Shown here piece after piece: positions 28,488-38,432 of a stretch of 64,000 bases of DNA; within the stretch, counting starts at the first letter, position 1; every line of letters starts with the position of its first letter. Origin of the DNA: Oscillospiraceae bacterium (lineage in GTDB: Bacteria > Bacillota > Clostridia > Oscillospirales > Ruminococcaceae); NCBI GenBank assembly GCA_022508885.1, contig JAFLUG010000001.1:1-64000 (forward strand), in the 5' to 3' direction. Made by a program: the position numbers and the translations under genes. The notes below the pieces were generated by a model, which saw only the letters and a list, made by a program, of their open reading frames with translations, ran no database searches and was not told the origin of the DNA.

Positions 28488-29015
28488 ATGGAAATTTCTC
28501 TAAAAACGTCCGAAAGCTTTGACGAGGTCATGCGGCTGTATGTTCCGACCGTATACAGGATAGCTTTCGAGCGTCTCGGAAACGCGGCTGACGCGGACGA
28601 TGTCACACAGGAGGTTTTCGTCCGCTATTTCAAAGCCGACAAGACTTTTGAAAGCGAAGAACACAGAAGGTTCTTTCTTATACGCGTAGCGGTAAACTGC
28701 GCGAATTCCTTTGCGAAAAGCTCGTGGTTCAAAAACAGGGCGCATACCGACGAGCTTGAAAATTTTCCCGAGCTTTCGGCGGGAGACACAACGGCGGATA
28801 ACGCAGAGAAAAACGAGCGCAGCAGAATGGTTCTGGAGGCAGTCTTAAAGCTGCCCGAAAAGTACCGGACGGCGGTCCATCTGTTTTATTTTGAGGATAT
28901 GTCTATAGCGCAGATAGCCGAGGTTACGGGACAAAAGGAAACGACGGTAAAATCCCGGCTTATGAGAGCGCGGGAAAAGCTGAAAAAGCTTTTGAACAGA
29001 GATGATTTTGAGTGA
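28488..29015 (+). CDS. ECF-type RNA polymerase sigma factor
   Basis: ADDVTQEVFVRYFK region 2; LPEKYRTAVHLFYFEDMSIAQIAEVTGQKETTVKSRLMRAREKLKKLL region 4. Confidence 0.93.
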   Translation: MEISLKTSESFDEVMRLYVPTVYRIAFERLGNAADADDVTQEVFVRYFKADKTFESEEHRRFFLIRVAVNCANSFAKSSWFKNRAHTDELENFPELSAGDTTADNAEKNERSRMVLEAVLKLPEKYRTAVHLFYFEDMSIAQIAEVTGQKETTVKSRLMRAREKLKKLLNRDDFE

Positions 29016-29026
29016 GGAGGGAGACT

Positions 29027-30421
29027 ATGAGTTTCAAAGACGATTATAAATCCGCGTTAGGCTCGGTGTCTCCCGATACCGATAAGATCATCGCGGAGGT
29101 CCACAATAAGCTGAACGAAAACGCGCCGGTAATGATAAGGGCGGAGCGGAAGAAAAAGCCCGTATGGGCAATAATAGGCTCTGCGGCCGGAGCGGCGGCT
29201 TGCGTTGCGATCGCGGTGTTTGTCGCGGTGAGGATAGCGCCGAGCTTTTTGCGGGATAACTTATCTGCTAACGGCGTCTCGCCCGAGAATTACAGTATCA
29301 ATGCTGAGGCAGAAGCCGATGGTACAGCAGGCGTTGCGGGATACGGCAGCGCCGATATAAGCAACGATAAAGACGAAAACGCAAATAAGAGCGGGATTTC
29401 GGAAAGCAGCGCAGTGCTTGAAGATTCCGGCAATTCTTCGCCCGGCTCTGAGTCCAAGAACATTGATTTAGGAAACGGACTGACGCTTGTTTCCGGAACA
29501 TTGCGTGATAGATCCGAGCTCGAGGAGTTTTCTATAGAGCCTTATATCCATTATTATTTTACAGACGGATTAGCGGATGAAGATGAAGAATTTCTTGACA
29601 GCCTCGGAAATCCCGATATTAAAGTTCTGTATCAAAAGGGTGAAGCTTTGTTTACACTTTTGACTTCAACGGGGGACGTCATTGCTCCCGGATTTATCTC
29701 GAAAGAAAAAGAAGATGACCGACCGCCGGCACGCATAACAATAAGTGACGGCGAAGAGTATGCGGGAAGTTACTATGAAACGAGATACACATACGATAGC
29801 TTTTGTAATGCATATCTGAGCACGTTTACAGAAGAAGCGGCCAAGGAGCTTTTCAGAGAATACGATTTCTTTCTGGATTATAACGACGCATTGCTTTGCA
29901 GTGCTGTTGCAGGCGGCGGCAATATATGGACGGGCACCATAGTTGAGGTTCGCCGCGAGTATGAGCTTATCTCGGAAAGCGATACCGAAGTTGTGTTCAG
30001 AAGAACAGTGTTAAGCCGCGACATGGATTTCAGACCCGCTGCGGAATATATCCCCGAGCTGCGCGACAAATACGAGATCACATATATTGACTTTAAGTTC
30101 GTTTTGACCGAGGACGGCTGGCGTGTCGCGGACATCCCGGCGGAATATGAGGCAGCCGCCGATAGCATCTCCTCGGGCAGCCGCACATTACTCGAGGTCG
30201 GTGCCTCGGATATTTCATCCGCCCGGGAGATACATATAAACGAGTTGAGATATTTAAGCTCGGGAGAAACGGTGTCGTTTGACGATATCAGCGGAGATAT
30301 CATGAGAATGTCGGATATTGACGGAAGATGGTTTAATATTGTTTTTGATGATAACAGGGCGTATGTTTCGGATGAGGAATGGTGGAAAAAAGGGCAGATG
30401 ATATGCTTTTACCGTGAGTAA
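29027..30421 (+). CDS. single-TM extracellular protein, candidate anti-sigma factor
   Basis: immediately downstream of the sigma gene; short cytoplasmic N-terminus, one TM segment, large extracytoplasmic domain. Confidence 0.6.
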   Translation: MSFKDDYKSALGSVSPDTDKIIAEVHNKLNENAPVMIRAERKKKPVWAIIGSAAGAAACVAIAVFVAVRIAPSFLRDNLSANGVSPENYSINAEAEADGTAGVAGYGSADISNDKDENANKSGISESSAVLEDSGNSSPGSESKNIDLGNGLTLVSGTLRDRSELEEFSIEPYIHYYFTDGLADEDEEFLDSLGNPDIKVLYQKGEALFTLLTSTGDVIAPGFISKEKEDDRPPARITISDGEEYAGSYYETRYTYDSFCNAYLSTFTEEAAKELFREYDFFLDYNDALLCSAVAGGGNIWTGTIVEVRREYELISESDTEVVFRRTVLSRDMDFRPAAEYIPELRDKYEITYIDFKFVLTEDGWRVADIPAEYEAAADSISSGSRTLLEVGASDISSAREIHINELRYLSSGETVSFDDISGDIMRMSDIDGRWFNIVFDDNRAYVSDEEWWKKGQMICFYRE

Positions 30422-30464
30422 GCTATCAAAGAATAACGAACAGCCGTCCTGTTTGATATAAACG

Positions 30465-30492
30465 AAAAATGCGGGGAGTTCCCCGCATTTTT
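30465..30492 (+). terminator. intrinsic terminator
   Basis: aaaatgcgggga-gt-tccccgcatttttt. Confidence 0.88.
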
Positions 30493-30560
30493 TGTTTCGT
30501 CACAGAATTTTCTCAAATGCAAATAATTTTGAAAAAATTGTGAAATCGACAAAAAAGCAC

Positions 30561-30589
30561 TTGAAATGTTGAATTTTTTGTGGTATAAT
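30561..30589 (+). promoter_or_regulatory. sigma-A promoter
   Basis: TTGAAA - 17 nt - TATAAT. Confidence 0.7.
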
Positions 30590-30695
30590 AACCATGGCGG
30601 ATAAAATTTTACATAAAAATTTTTTATATTTTTGAAAACTTTTATACATATTGCACATTTTTACATCAAAATGAGCATTTCAGAGGTGATACTTA

Positions 30696-33221
30696 ATGTC
30701 GAAACTTGAGCGTGCTTTGAAATACGGACGCAATTACGCTTTTTCAATGAAATACAAGGCGGGCTTTCCCGTTGAATTCCTCGGGGGAAAGGACTGCGAC
30801 CAATCCATGATGAGCAGTATTATACATCCCGACGACTATATGCCCTTCTGTGAGGAAGTAAACGCTGTTATTGACGGAAGAAGCGACCGCATAAATACCC
30901 ATTCGCGTCTTGACCTTACCGGCGTATACAGATGGTATTATATATCCGCCGTTCCCGAGCGTTCAAGTGAAAACTCGACGGAGTTTCTCGGAACGATAAA
31001 CGATGTGTCGGATTATCTCGAATGCGGCGCGGAGGACGCTGTTCTCGAATGCTTCAAGGTAAAGCTCAACAAGTCGTTTGAAATGGAAAAAGAGCCGCCG
31101 CCTCTGCGTGAGATACTCGGTGAGCAATATCTCGAGCTTATCCAGGAGCCGTTTGCGAGAGTAAAGGGGCTGTATTCCGCCATTGTTTCGCCGAGCGGAA
31201 GCGTTATCGCCTGCGCGGGCGGTCAGTCCAAGAGCCATAATATCAACAAAATGAGCTATCAGCGCAAAAAGAGCATACGCATAAAGCACAAGACCGCGGC
31301 GGAGTGGATAATTGCCGGAGAGAGCCTCGAGGACATTAACGACAACTCTTCGCTTCTGGATATTATGGTCCAGACCGTAAGCAGCATCGCAAACTCGTAT
31401 GTCGTTATCGGCGAGGAGGTTGAAAACCGCCAGAACGCAAATAAGCTGCTCGGAGAAAATTTCGAGGATCAGATGCTGATAAACAGCATTTACACAAGCG
31501 TACTTAAGTGTAAAACGAGCTCGGAGGCGTTCGGCAGGATAATCCCGCTGGTAAAGGACTATTTCGCGCTTGAGCGCATAATCTTCTGTATTGATATAGA
31601 AAATCCTCCGAAAATCTACCACTGGGACGAAAAGGGCTCTATAATCCCCGCTGTCGGTGATTTTATCACCAACGAGAAGATAAACGAAGAGCTTGACATA
31701 AACCCCGTCGTGTGCGTTGATGAAGACGAGGTGCGCGGAACGAAGAGCGAGCGCAACAGAAGCTGTGCGCTGTCGAGGATATACGACAACGGTGAAGCGC
31801 GCGGCGTGTTTATGTTTATCTCGAAAAAATCGGGAAGAACGTGGACTAACCGTGAGAGAAAGGTCTTAAGAAGCGTCACGCAGATTCTGACGACGCTTAT
31901 CTACCGTTCTTTTGCCGAAAACAAGCTCGCGTTGTCGCAGGAGCATATGCAAAGGCTCGCCTTTCGCGACGCCGCGACGGGAATACCTAACAGGACCGCG
32001 TTTGAAAACGACTTTGAAAAGCTTGTACAGGAAGAGAAAAGCGGTGCTGTGATAACGTTTGAAATAGCAAACTACAAGGATATGACAACCTCATACGGTT
32101 GTCAGTACACTGACAATATAGTCGGAAGTATTGCTGAGTATCTCGCGGCTATTCCTTCGGATAACCCGACAAATGTTTATCTCTTCAAAAGCTACATTAT
32201 GTTTGCCGTTATCGAAAACGCGGATAAAGACGCGGCTCTTGCCTTTGCGAAAAGAGTTCTTGAAAAGTTTTCGAAGAAGTGGTATTATGACGATACGGAC
32301 CATGAGATCGATATGTACGCGAGGGTGAATTTCTTCCCCGATGAGGTGTACACGGCGGAGGAGTGTGAAAACGTGGTCTCGGAAGCTCTTAGGCTTGAGA
32401 AAAACGAAACGGGTCTTGAGTATGTAAGCGTAATTCCGGACATAGAAAACAGGGTCGACGAGAATATCCGTATAAGGAAGATGCTGAGCGAGGACGCGAA
32501 AAACGGCTTTGAAGGGTTTTATTATCTGTATTCGCCCGTTACAGATGCTAAAACAGGGGAACCGAAAAGCTGCGAATGCAGACTGTTCTGGAAAAGGGAC
32601 GGCTTTATCGCGCCCCGTGACAAAATTCTTCCGATAGTCGAGCGTCTCGGACTATTGAGCGAGCTGTACGAGTTTGAGATAAACAAGATATGCGCGTTTT
32701 GCGACAGCATAAGAAAAATGGGGTATCCCGAATTTCGGGTTGGGGTCGAGTATCCGCGTTTCGCGCTGGATTCGGACGATTTTGTTGTGGCGACAAAAAA
32801 GCTTCTCGAAAAATATTCGCTTCCGCCGCGCGCGATAGGCGTTGCAGTTTCCGAAAGCTCCGGAACGCTCACAAAAAGCAGCGTAAGCCTTAAGCGGCTT
32901 TCACAGCTCGGAATAAACATAATCAGCGAGGACAAGGGCAGAAGCATGCTTCCGGAAACGCTGTTTAAAACGACGTATGTAAACATAGCGAAAATAAGCT
33001 CGAAGCGGCTTTTCGGCGACGAGATCTCGTCGGACTATTTAAAGACGATGATCGAAAAGGCACACCAGAACGGGATGCTGGTATGCGTAAGCGGCGTTGA
33101 CAGTGACAAGATACGAAAACTCGCGCTGAAGTTCAATGTAGACCTGATTCAAGGAGCCGTAAACGGTCAGCCTCTTCATTCGGCGGACTTTACCGAAAAG
33201 CTGAAGGAGAAAACGGGCTGA
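30696..33221 (+). CDS. GGDEF-EAL tandem protein with degenerate catalytic motifs
   Basis: DAATGIPNRTAFENDF (GGDEF N-terminal half); IAPRDKILPIVERLGLL (EAL fold); catalytic signatures not conserved. Confidence 0.75.
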   Translation: MSKLERALKYGRNYAFSMKYKAGFPVEFLGGKDCDQSMMSSIIHPDDYMPFCEEVNAVIDGRSDRINTHSRLDLTGVYRWYYISAVPERSSENSTEFLGTINDVSDYLECGAEDAVLECFKVKLNKSFEMEKEPPPLREILGEQYLELIQEPFARVKGLYSAIVSPSGSVIACAGGQSKSHNINKMSYQRKKSIRIKHKTAAEWIIAGESLEDINDNSSLLDIMVQTVSSIANSYVVIGEEVENRQNANKLLGENFEDQMLINSIYTSVLKCKTSSEAFGRIIPLVKDYFALERIIFCIDIENPPKIYHWDEKGSIIPAVGDFITNEKINEELDINPVVCVDEDEVRGTKSERNRSCALSRIYDNGEARGVFMFISKKSGRTWTNRERKVLRSVTQILTTLIYRSFAENKLALSQEHMQRLAFRDAATGIPNRTAFENDFEKLVQEEKSGAVITFEIANYKDMTTSYGCQYTDNIVGSIAEYLAAIPSDNPTNVYLFKSYIMFAVIENADKDAALAFAKRVLEKFSKKWYYDDTDHEIDMYARVNFFPDEVYTAEECENVVSEALRLEKNETGLEYVSVIPDIENRVDENIRIRKMLSEDAKNGFEGFYYLYSPVTDAKTGEPKSCECRLFWKRDGFIAPRDKILPIVERLGLLSELYEFEINKICAFCDSIRKMGYPEFRVGVEYPRFALDSDDFVVATKKLLEKYSLPPRAIGVAVSESSGTLTKSSVSLKRLSQLGINIISEDKGRSMLPETLFKTTYVNIAKISSKRLFGDEISSDYLKTMIEKAHQNGMLVCVSGVDSDKIRKLALKFNVDLIQGAVNGQPLHSADFTEKLKEKTG

Positions 33222-33250
33222 TATTTGACAGTACACGGATTTTTTAACTT

Positions 33251-33282
33251 AAACGCGCTTTGAGTAATATCGGAGCGCGTTT
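33251..33282 (+). terminator. terminator-like hairpin
   Basis: aaacgcgct...agcgcgttt followed by T-rich sequence. Confidence 0.65.
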
Positions 33283-33324
33283 GATTTTACGGAAAAATTT
33301 TCCGCTGTTTTGTCCAAAAAATAC

Positions 33325-33353
33325 TTGAAAAAATTTTAAAAATGATGTACAAT
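33325..33353 (+). promoter_or_regulatory. sigma-A promoter of pgk
   Basis: TTGAAA - 17 nt - TACAAT. Confidence 0.6.
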
Positions 33354-33408
33354 ATATGGTGTAGTGACAGCAAGCTGTCAAATTCAAAGAACGAAAGGAT
33401 TTTTCACT

Positions 33409-34629
33409 ATGAGCAAACTTAACAAAAAGAATGTAGAGGATCTTAACGTAAAAGGAAAAAAGGTGCTGGTGCGCGTTGATTTCAACGTTCCGCTCAAAGA
33501 GGGCGTTATTACAAACGACAACCGTATAACCGCGGCTCTTCCCACTATCAATAAGCTTGTTGAAAACGGCGCGAAGGTCGTTTTGTGTTCTCATCTCGGA
33601 AAGCCGAAGAACGGCCCCGAGGCTAAATTCAGCTTAAAGCCCGCGGCTGACAGACTCGCAGAGCTTGTTAAATGCAAGGTTACGTTCGCTCCCGACGATA
33701 CTGTTGTGGGAGAAAACGCGAAAAAGGCTGTTGCGGAGATGAACGACGGCGAGATAGTTGTTCTCGAAAACACACGCTTCCGCGGCGCAGACGAGACAAA
33801 GAACGGCGAGAATCTCTCCAAGGAGCTTGCCGATCTCGTAGACGGCGAGATATTTGTTATGGACGCGTTTGGTTCTTCTCACAGAGCGCACGCTTCTACC
33901 GTGGGCGTTACAAAGTTTGTTAAGGAAACCGCGGTCGGCTATCTTATGAATAAGGAGATAGAGTTCCTCGGAAACGCCGTAGAAAGTCCTGTTCGTCCTT
34001 TCGTTGCTATTCTCGGAGGCGCTAAGGTCTCGGATAAGCTCAATGTTATCTCCAACCTGCTTGAAAAGTGCGATACTCTTATAATCGGCGGCGGTATGGC
34101 TTATACCTTCCTCAAGGCGAAGGGCTTTGAGGTAGGAACCTCGCTCGTTGACGAGGAAAAGATAGACTACTGCAAGGATATGATCGAAAAGGCGCAGAAA
34201 AACGGCAAAAAGCTCCTTCTGCCCGTTGATACTACAATAGCAAAGGCATTCCCCGACCCGATCGACGGCGATATCGATGTTCAGGTAGTAGACGCTGACA
34301 AGATACCCGCGGATATGATGGGTCTTGATATAGGTCCGAAGACGATGGAGCTTTTCGCGGCTGAGGCTAAGAACGCAAAGACCGTTGTATGGAACGGACC
34401 GATGGGCGTATTTGAAAACCCGACTCTCAAGAAGGGAACCGTCGCTGTATGCGAGGCGCTCGCTCAGGCTGACGCTACTACTATCATCGGCGGCGGCGAC
34501 TCCGCTACGGCGGCTATAAACCTTGGCTATGCCGATAAGATGAGCCACATCTCCACCGGCGGCGGCGCGAGCCTTGAGTATCTCGAAGGCAAGGGCCTGC
34601 CCGGAATCGACGCTATTCAGGATAAGTAA
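33409..34629 (+). CDS. pgk: phosphoglycerate kinase
   Basis: [43 protein letters not shown]. Confidence 0.97.
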   Translation: MSKLNKKNVEDLNVKGKKVLVRVDFNVPLKEGVITNDNRITAALPTINKLVENGAKVVLCSHLGKPKNGPEAKFSLKPAADRLAELVKCKVTFAPDDTVVGENAKKAVAEMNDGEIVVLENTRFRGADETKNGENLSKELADLVDGEIFVMDAFGSSHRAHASTVGVTKFVKETAVGYLMNKEIEFLGNAVESPVRPFVAILGGAKVSDKLNVISNLLEKCDTLIIGGGMAYTFLKAKGFEVGTSLVDEEKIDYCKDMIEKAQKNGKKLLLPVDTTIAKAFPDPIDGDIDVQVVDADKIPADMMGLDIGPKTMELFAAEAKNAKTVVWNGPMGVFENPTLKKGTVAVCEALAQADATTIIGGGDSATAAINLGYADKMSHISTGGGASLEYLEGKGLPGIDAIQDK

Positions 34630-34693
34630 TTTGATCTGATTGTTTTCCCCTGCTGAGCGGGGGAAAACATACTATTATGAGGAGATATTTAAT

Positions 34694-35467
34694 ATGAATA
34701 AATCAACAAGAAAAGCAATAATCGCGGGCAACTGGAAAATGAACAAGACCCGTCCCGAGGCAAAGGCGCTGCTTGAGGAATTAAAGCCGATGGTTGCGGA
34801 CATAAAGACGGTCGAGGTGGTTGCGTGCGTGCCGTTTACAAACCTTGAGACCGCGCTTGCGGCTACTGCCGGCACTAACATCAAGATAGGCGCGGAAAAC
34901 TGCCACTTTGAAAAGAGCGGCGCGTTTACGGGCGAGATAAGTGCGGATATGCTCGCGGAAATGGGCGTTGAGTATGTCGTACTCGGACACTCCGAGCGCA
35001 GACAGTATTTCAATGAGACCGACGAGACCGTAAACAAGCGCACCAAGGCGGCTCTTGCGGCGGGACTCAAGCCGATAGTATGCATAGGCGAACTTTTGTG
35101 GGAGCGCGAGTGCAACATAACCGAAGAGGTGATAGCGCGCCAGATAAAGCTTGATCTGTACGATATCACGGCTGAGGACGCCAAGAAATGCACGATAGCT
35201 TACGAGCCTGTATGGGCGATAGGCACGGGCAAGACCGCCACCGCCGAGCAGGCGGAAGAGGTCTGCGCGTTTATCAGAGCGCAGCTCGAAAAGAAATATG
35301 ACAAGGCGACAGCCGAAGCGATAACCATTCAGTACGGCGGCTCGATGAACGCCGCGAACGCCGAGGAGCTTGTAAAAAAGCCGAACGTAGACGGCGGACT
35401 TATCGGCGGCGCTTCGCTCAAGGCGGCTGATTTCACAACGATAATCAAAGCGGCGGAGAACAACTGA
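34694..35467 (+). CDS. tpiA: triosephosphate isomerase
   Basis: AGNWKMNKT; VLGHSERRQYF; YEPVWAIGTGKTA. Confidence 0.97.
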   Translation: MNKSTRKAIIAGNWKMNKTRPEAKALLEELKPMVADIKTVEVVACVPFTNLETALAATAGTNIKIGAENCHFEKSGAFTGEISADMLAEMGVEYVVLGHSERRQYFNETDETVNKRTKAALAAGLKPIVCIGELLWERECNITEEVIARQIKLDLYDITAEDAKKCTIAYEPVWAIGTGKTATAEQAEEVCAFIRAQLEKKYDKATAEAITIQYGGSMNAANAEELVKKPNVDGGLIGGASLKAADFTTIIKAAENN

Positions 35468-35946
35468 TGTCTAAGCGAACACGGATGCTTGACCTGTCGC
35501 TGATATTCGGCACAGCTTATCATGCGCTGTTTATCGCGGGGTATTTGCTCCAAAAACCGCTGTTTGGTTGGTTGATCACCCCGGAAGTGCTGAAGCCGTT
35601 CGAGCCTGTATACTGCGTTCCCGTAATAGTTATTCCGGCAGTTTGCGGGATTTGCTTTGCTTTGTTCGTGCTGTCAATGAGAAAAAACACATCACGGGGG
35701 CTGTTTGTCGGCGCGGCGGTGTTTTCGGGCATCGCGTTCATTGCGGAAAGGATAGTGTTTTCCGTAGTGACAAGCAATGTAATACTCTTAAATAAGCTGT
35801 TAGCCGAAAAGGGCGAGCTTGGACCGATCTCGTTCGGGATAAACAGGACTGCGGTCGCGGCGCTTGATATGTGTCTGCTCCCGCTGTTTGCGGCGGCAAT
35901 AGTACTGATGTGCTGCGCGGCTTGTGTAAAGAATGAAAATAGTTGA
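35467..35946 (+). CDS. hypothetical multi-pass membrane protein
   Basis: four hydrophobic segments; ATG overlaps tpiA stop (TGATG). Confidence 0.6.
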   Translation: MSKRTRMLDLSLIFGTAYHALFIAGYLLQKPLFGWLITPEVLKPFEPVYCVPVIVIPAVCGICFALFVLSMRKNTSRGLFVGAAVFSGIAFIAERIVFSVVTSNVILLNKLLAEKGELGPISFGINRTAVAALDMCLLPLFAAAIVLMCCAACVKNENS

Positions 35947-35994
35947 CAGCGGACAGTCATACTGTTGATAAAACAATAACTAACGGAGGAAAAA

Positions 35995-36225
35995 ATGATT
36001 ATTTTAACTCAGGACGGAATGAACATGGTAAACGCCATATCTCTTTCGATAAGAGAGGGGCAGATAGACGCGGTTACAAGCGACGGAACGCTTTTCAGCA
36101 GAGTAGCGAATTATCCCGACAGAAGAATTGCCAAAGCCGCGCTTGAAAACGCGTTCAAGGCATTTGACGGCGGAGCGAAGGCATTCAGATTTCCGGAATT
36201 CAAAGGTCAGGCGAAAAGCGAATAA
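35995..36225 (+). CDS. hypothetical small protein (76 aa)
   Basis: RBS ggagg upstream; co-directional short ORF. Confidence 0.55.
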   Translation: MIILTQDGMNMVNAISLSIREGQIDAVTSDGTLFSRVANYPDRRIAKAALENAFKAFDGGAKAFRFPEFKGQAKSE

Positions 36226-36262
36226 ATCGGGCTTTTGATGACCATGACCGAGAGGTGTAATT

Positions 36263-36475
36263 ATGAGTATAAGGGAAATGGCTTATCACATTATTGATAA
36301 TCTCACCGATGAACAGCTTAAGGGATTTGTTATGATGTTTGGGCAATCAGACAGCGAGATACCAAACGAAGAGCTTCTGGAAGCTTTTGAGGAAGTGGAA
36401 ATGATGAAGAAAAATCCCGAAAAATATGTGAGCTACACTAATGCTGAAGAAATGATGAGGGACATTTTGCGATGA
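36263..36475 (+). CDS. putative antitoxin of type II TA module
   Basis: 70-aa acidic protein overlapping a YafQ-like toxin ORF by 4 nt. Confidence 0.65.
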   Translation: MSIREMAYHIIDNLTDEQLKGFVMMFGQSDSEIPNEELLEAFEEVEMMKKNPEKYVSYTNAEEMMRDILR

Positions 36476-36753
36476 AGTACAGAATCATTCCGTCTTCTAA
36501 ATTCAAAAAGGGATTGAAGCTCGCTGAAAAACGCGGGCTGGATATTGATAAACTTGCAAAGGTTGTTAATATGCTTGCAGACGGCATGGTTCTCCCTTCC
36601 GAGTATAAAGATCATCAGCTTATCGGGAATTATGCAGGAAAGCGCGAATGTCACATTGATTCCGATTGGCTTTTGATTTACGAGTATGAGGATAACGAGC
36701 TTATCTTGTATTTGGTAAATACGGGTACTCATAGTGATTTATTCAAAAAATGA
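36472..36753 (+). CDS. YafQ/RelE-family mRNA interferase toxin
   Basis: KKGLKLAEKRGLDIDKL...LIGNYAGKRECHIDSDWLLIYEY...NTGTHSDLF. Confidence 0.85.
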   Translation: MKYRIIPSSKFKKGLKLAEKRGLDIDKLAKVVNMLADGMVLPSEYKDHQLIGNYAGKRECHIDSDWLLIYEYEDNELILYLVNTGTHSDLFKK

Positions 36754-36775
36754 AGAAAGAAGGTTCGTATAAAAA

Positions 36776-38344
36776 ATGGCAAAACCTGTTTTACTTGTAG
36801 TAATGGACGGCGTAGGCTTTTCAAAAACGGGGCTTGGCGACGCTGTGACCGAAGCGAATACCCCCACGCTTGACTGGCTTCTGGCAAACTGCCCGAACAC
36901 CAAGCTCAAGGCTCACGGCTCGGCTGTGGGGCTTCCGAGCGACGACGACATGGGAAACTCCGAGGTCGGACATAACGCGCTCGGCTGCGGGCAGATATAC
37001 TCTCAGGGCGCAAAGCTCGTGAATGAGAGCATCGAAAGCGGAAAGATGTACGGCTCGGCGGCATGGAAGGAACTTGTGAACAACTGCGTTTCAAAAGACT
37101 CGACAATGCACTTTATCGGGCTTTTGTCCGACGGAAACGTTCACTCTAACATCTCACATCTGTTCAGTATGCTGAAAAAGGCGAAGGAGGAGGGCGTTAA
37201 AAAGGCGAGAGTACACTGCCTGCTTGACGGACGCGACGTTCCCGCGACTTCCGCGCCCATATACATTGAACAGCTTGAAAAGACGCTCGCCGAGCTTAAC
37301 GATGGCTCGTTTGACGGAAAGATAGCGAGCGGCGGCGGAAGAATGAAGATAACAATGGACAGATATCAGGCCGATTGGGGAATGGTAGAACGCGGCTGGA
37401 ATACCCACGTAAAGGGCGAGGGAAGACAGTTTGCTTCCGCGCTCGAAGCTGTTGAAACCCTGAGAAACGAAACGGGAGCTATCGACCAGGATCTGCCGCC
37501 GTTTGTAATTGCACAAAACGGCGAGCCTGTCGGAAAGATCGTTGACGGCGACAGCGTGATCCTCTACAACTTCCGCGGCGACCGCGCGATAGAGCTGTCC
37601 ATGGCGTTCGATATGGATGAGTTTACTCATTTCAACCGCGGCAAAAAGCCCGACGTATGCTACGCGGGTATGCTTCAGTACGACGGAGACCTTAAGCTCC
37701 CCGCGAGATATCTCGTAAATCCGCCGGAAATTCATGATACGCTTTCGGAGGTTCTTGTAAACGCCAAGCTCAATCAGTACGCCGTTTCCGAAACGCAGAA
37801 ATACGGTCATGTAACCTATTTCTGGAACGGCAACAGAAGCGGAAAATTCTCTGACGAGCTTGAGACCTTCAAGGAAATTCCCTCTGATAACGTAAGCTTT
37901 GACCAGCGCCCCTGGATGAAGAGCGCGGATATCGTGGACGACCTGATAGAGGCTATAAAGTCCAAGAAGTACGACTTTTTGCGCTGCAATTTCCCCAACG
38001 GCGATATGGTCGGACATACCGGCTCTATGCAGGCGACGATAATCGGCGTGGAGTCGGTGGATATCGGGCTTTCGAGACTGATGAAGGTATGCGACGAGTA
38101 CGGAGTCACAATGCTTATAACCGCCGACCACGGAAACGCCGACGAAATGCTTGAAAAGAACAAGAAGGGCGAGGTTGCCGTAAGAACAGCCCACTCTCTC
38201 AATCCCGTTCCTTTTATCATTTATGATAAGGACGTAAAGTACACGATAAAGGACGGCGAGTACGGCCTCGCGAACGTAGCGCCGACAGTCGTAAAGATGT
38301 TCGGTCTTACCGCTCCCGCCTGCTGGCTGGAAAGCATGATATGA
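36776..38344 (+). CDS. gpmI: 2,3-bisphosphoglycerate-independent phosphoglycerate mutase
   Basis: VVMDGVGFS; DDDMGNSEVGHNALGCGQI; TADHGNADEM. Confidence 0.96.
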   Translation: MAKPVLLVVMDGVGFSKTGLGDAVTEANTPTLDWLLANCPNTKLKAHGSAVGLPSDDDMGNSEVGHNALGCGQIYSQGAKLVNESIESGKMYGSAAWKELVNNCVSKDSTMHFIGLLSDGNVHSNISHLFSMLKKAKEEGVKKARVHCLLDGRDVPATSAPIYIEQLEKTLAELNDGSFDGKIASGGGRMKITMDRYQADWGMVERGWNTHVKGEGRQFASALEAVETLRNETGAIDQDLPPFVIAQNGEPVGKIVDGDSVILYNFRGDRAIELSMAFDMDEFTHFNRGKKPDVCYAGMLQYDGDLKLPARYLVNPPEIHDTLSEVLVNAKLNQYAVSETQKYGHVTYFWNGNRSGKFSDELETFKEIPSDNVSFDQRPWMKSADIVDDLIEAIKSKKYDFLRCNFPNGDMVGHTGSMQATIIGVESVDIGLSRLMKVCDEYGVTMLITADHGNADEMLEKNKKGEVAVRTAHSLNPVPFIIYDKDVKYTIKDGEYGLANVAPTVVKMFGLTAPACWLESMI

Positions 38345-38375
38345 CGGCGTAAAGTACACAATAGAATTATAACAA

Positions 38376-38405
38376 AACCGCGCTTGGAATGCTCCGAGCG
38401 CGGTT
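38376..38405 (+). terminator. intrinsic terminator after gpmI
   Basis: aaccgcgct...agcgcggtt followed by gttttatttttt. Confidence 0.85.
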
Positions 38406-38432
38406 GTTTTATTTTTTAAAATCGGGCGGATA

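Noticed and set aside
33634-34548. 304-aa minus-strand ORF antisense to pgk
   Set aside because: Fully inside pgk on the opposite strand; artefactual composition.
34642-34668. Terminator between pgk and tpiA
   Set aside because: A gttttcccc/ggggaaaac hairpin exists but has no U-tract; pgk-tpiA are probably co-transcribed, so it is more likely a processing or stability element.
37154-38359. 401-aa minus-strand ORF antisense to gpmI
   Set aside because: Overlaps a clear gpmI gene on the other strand; no protein family features.
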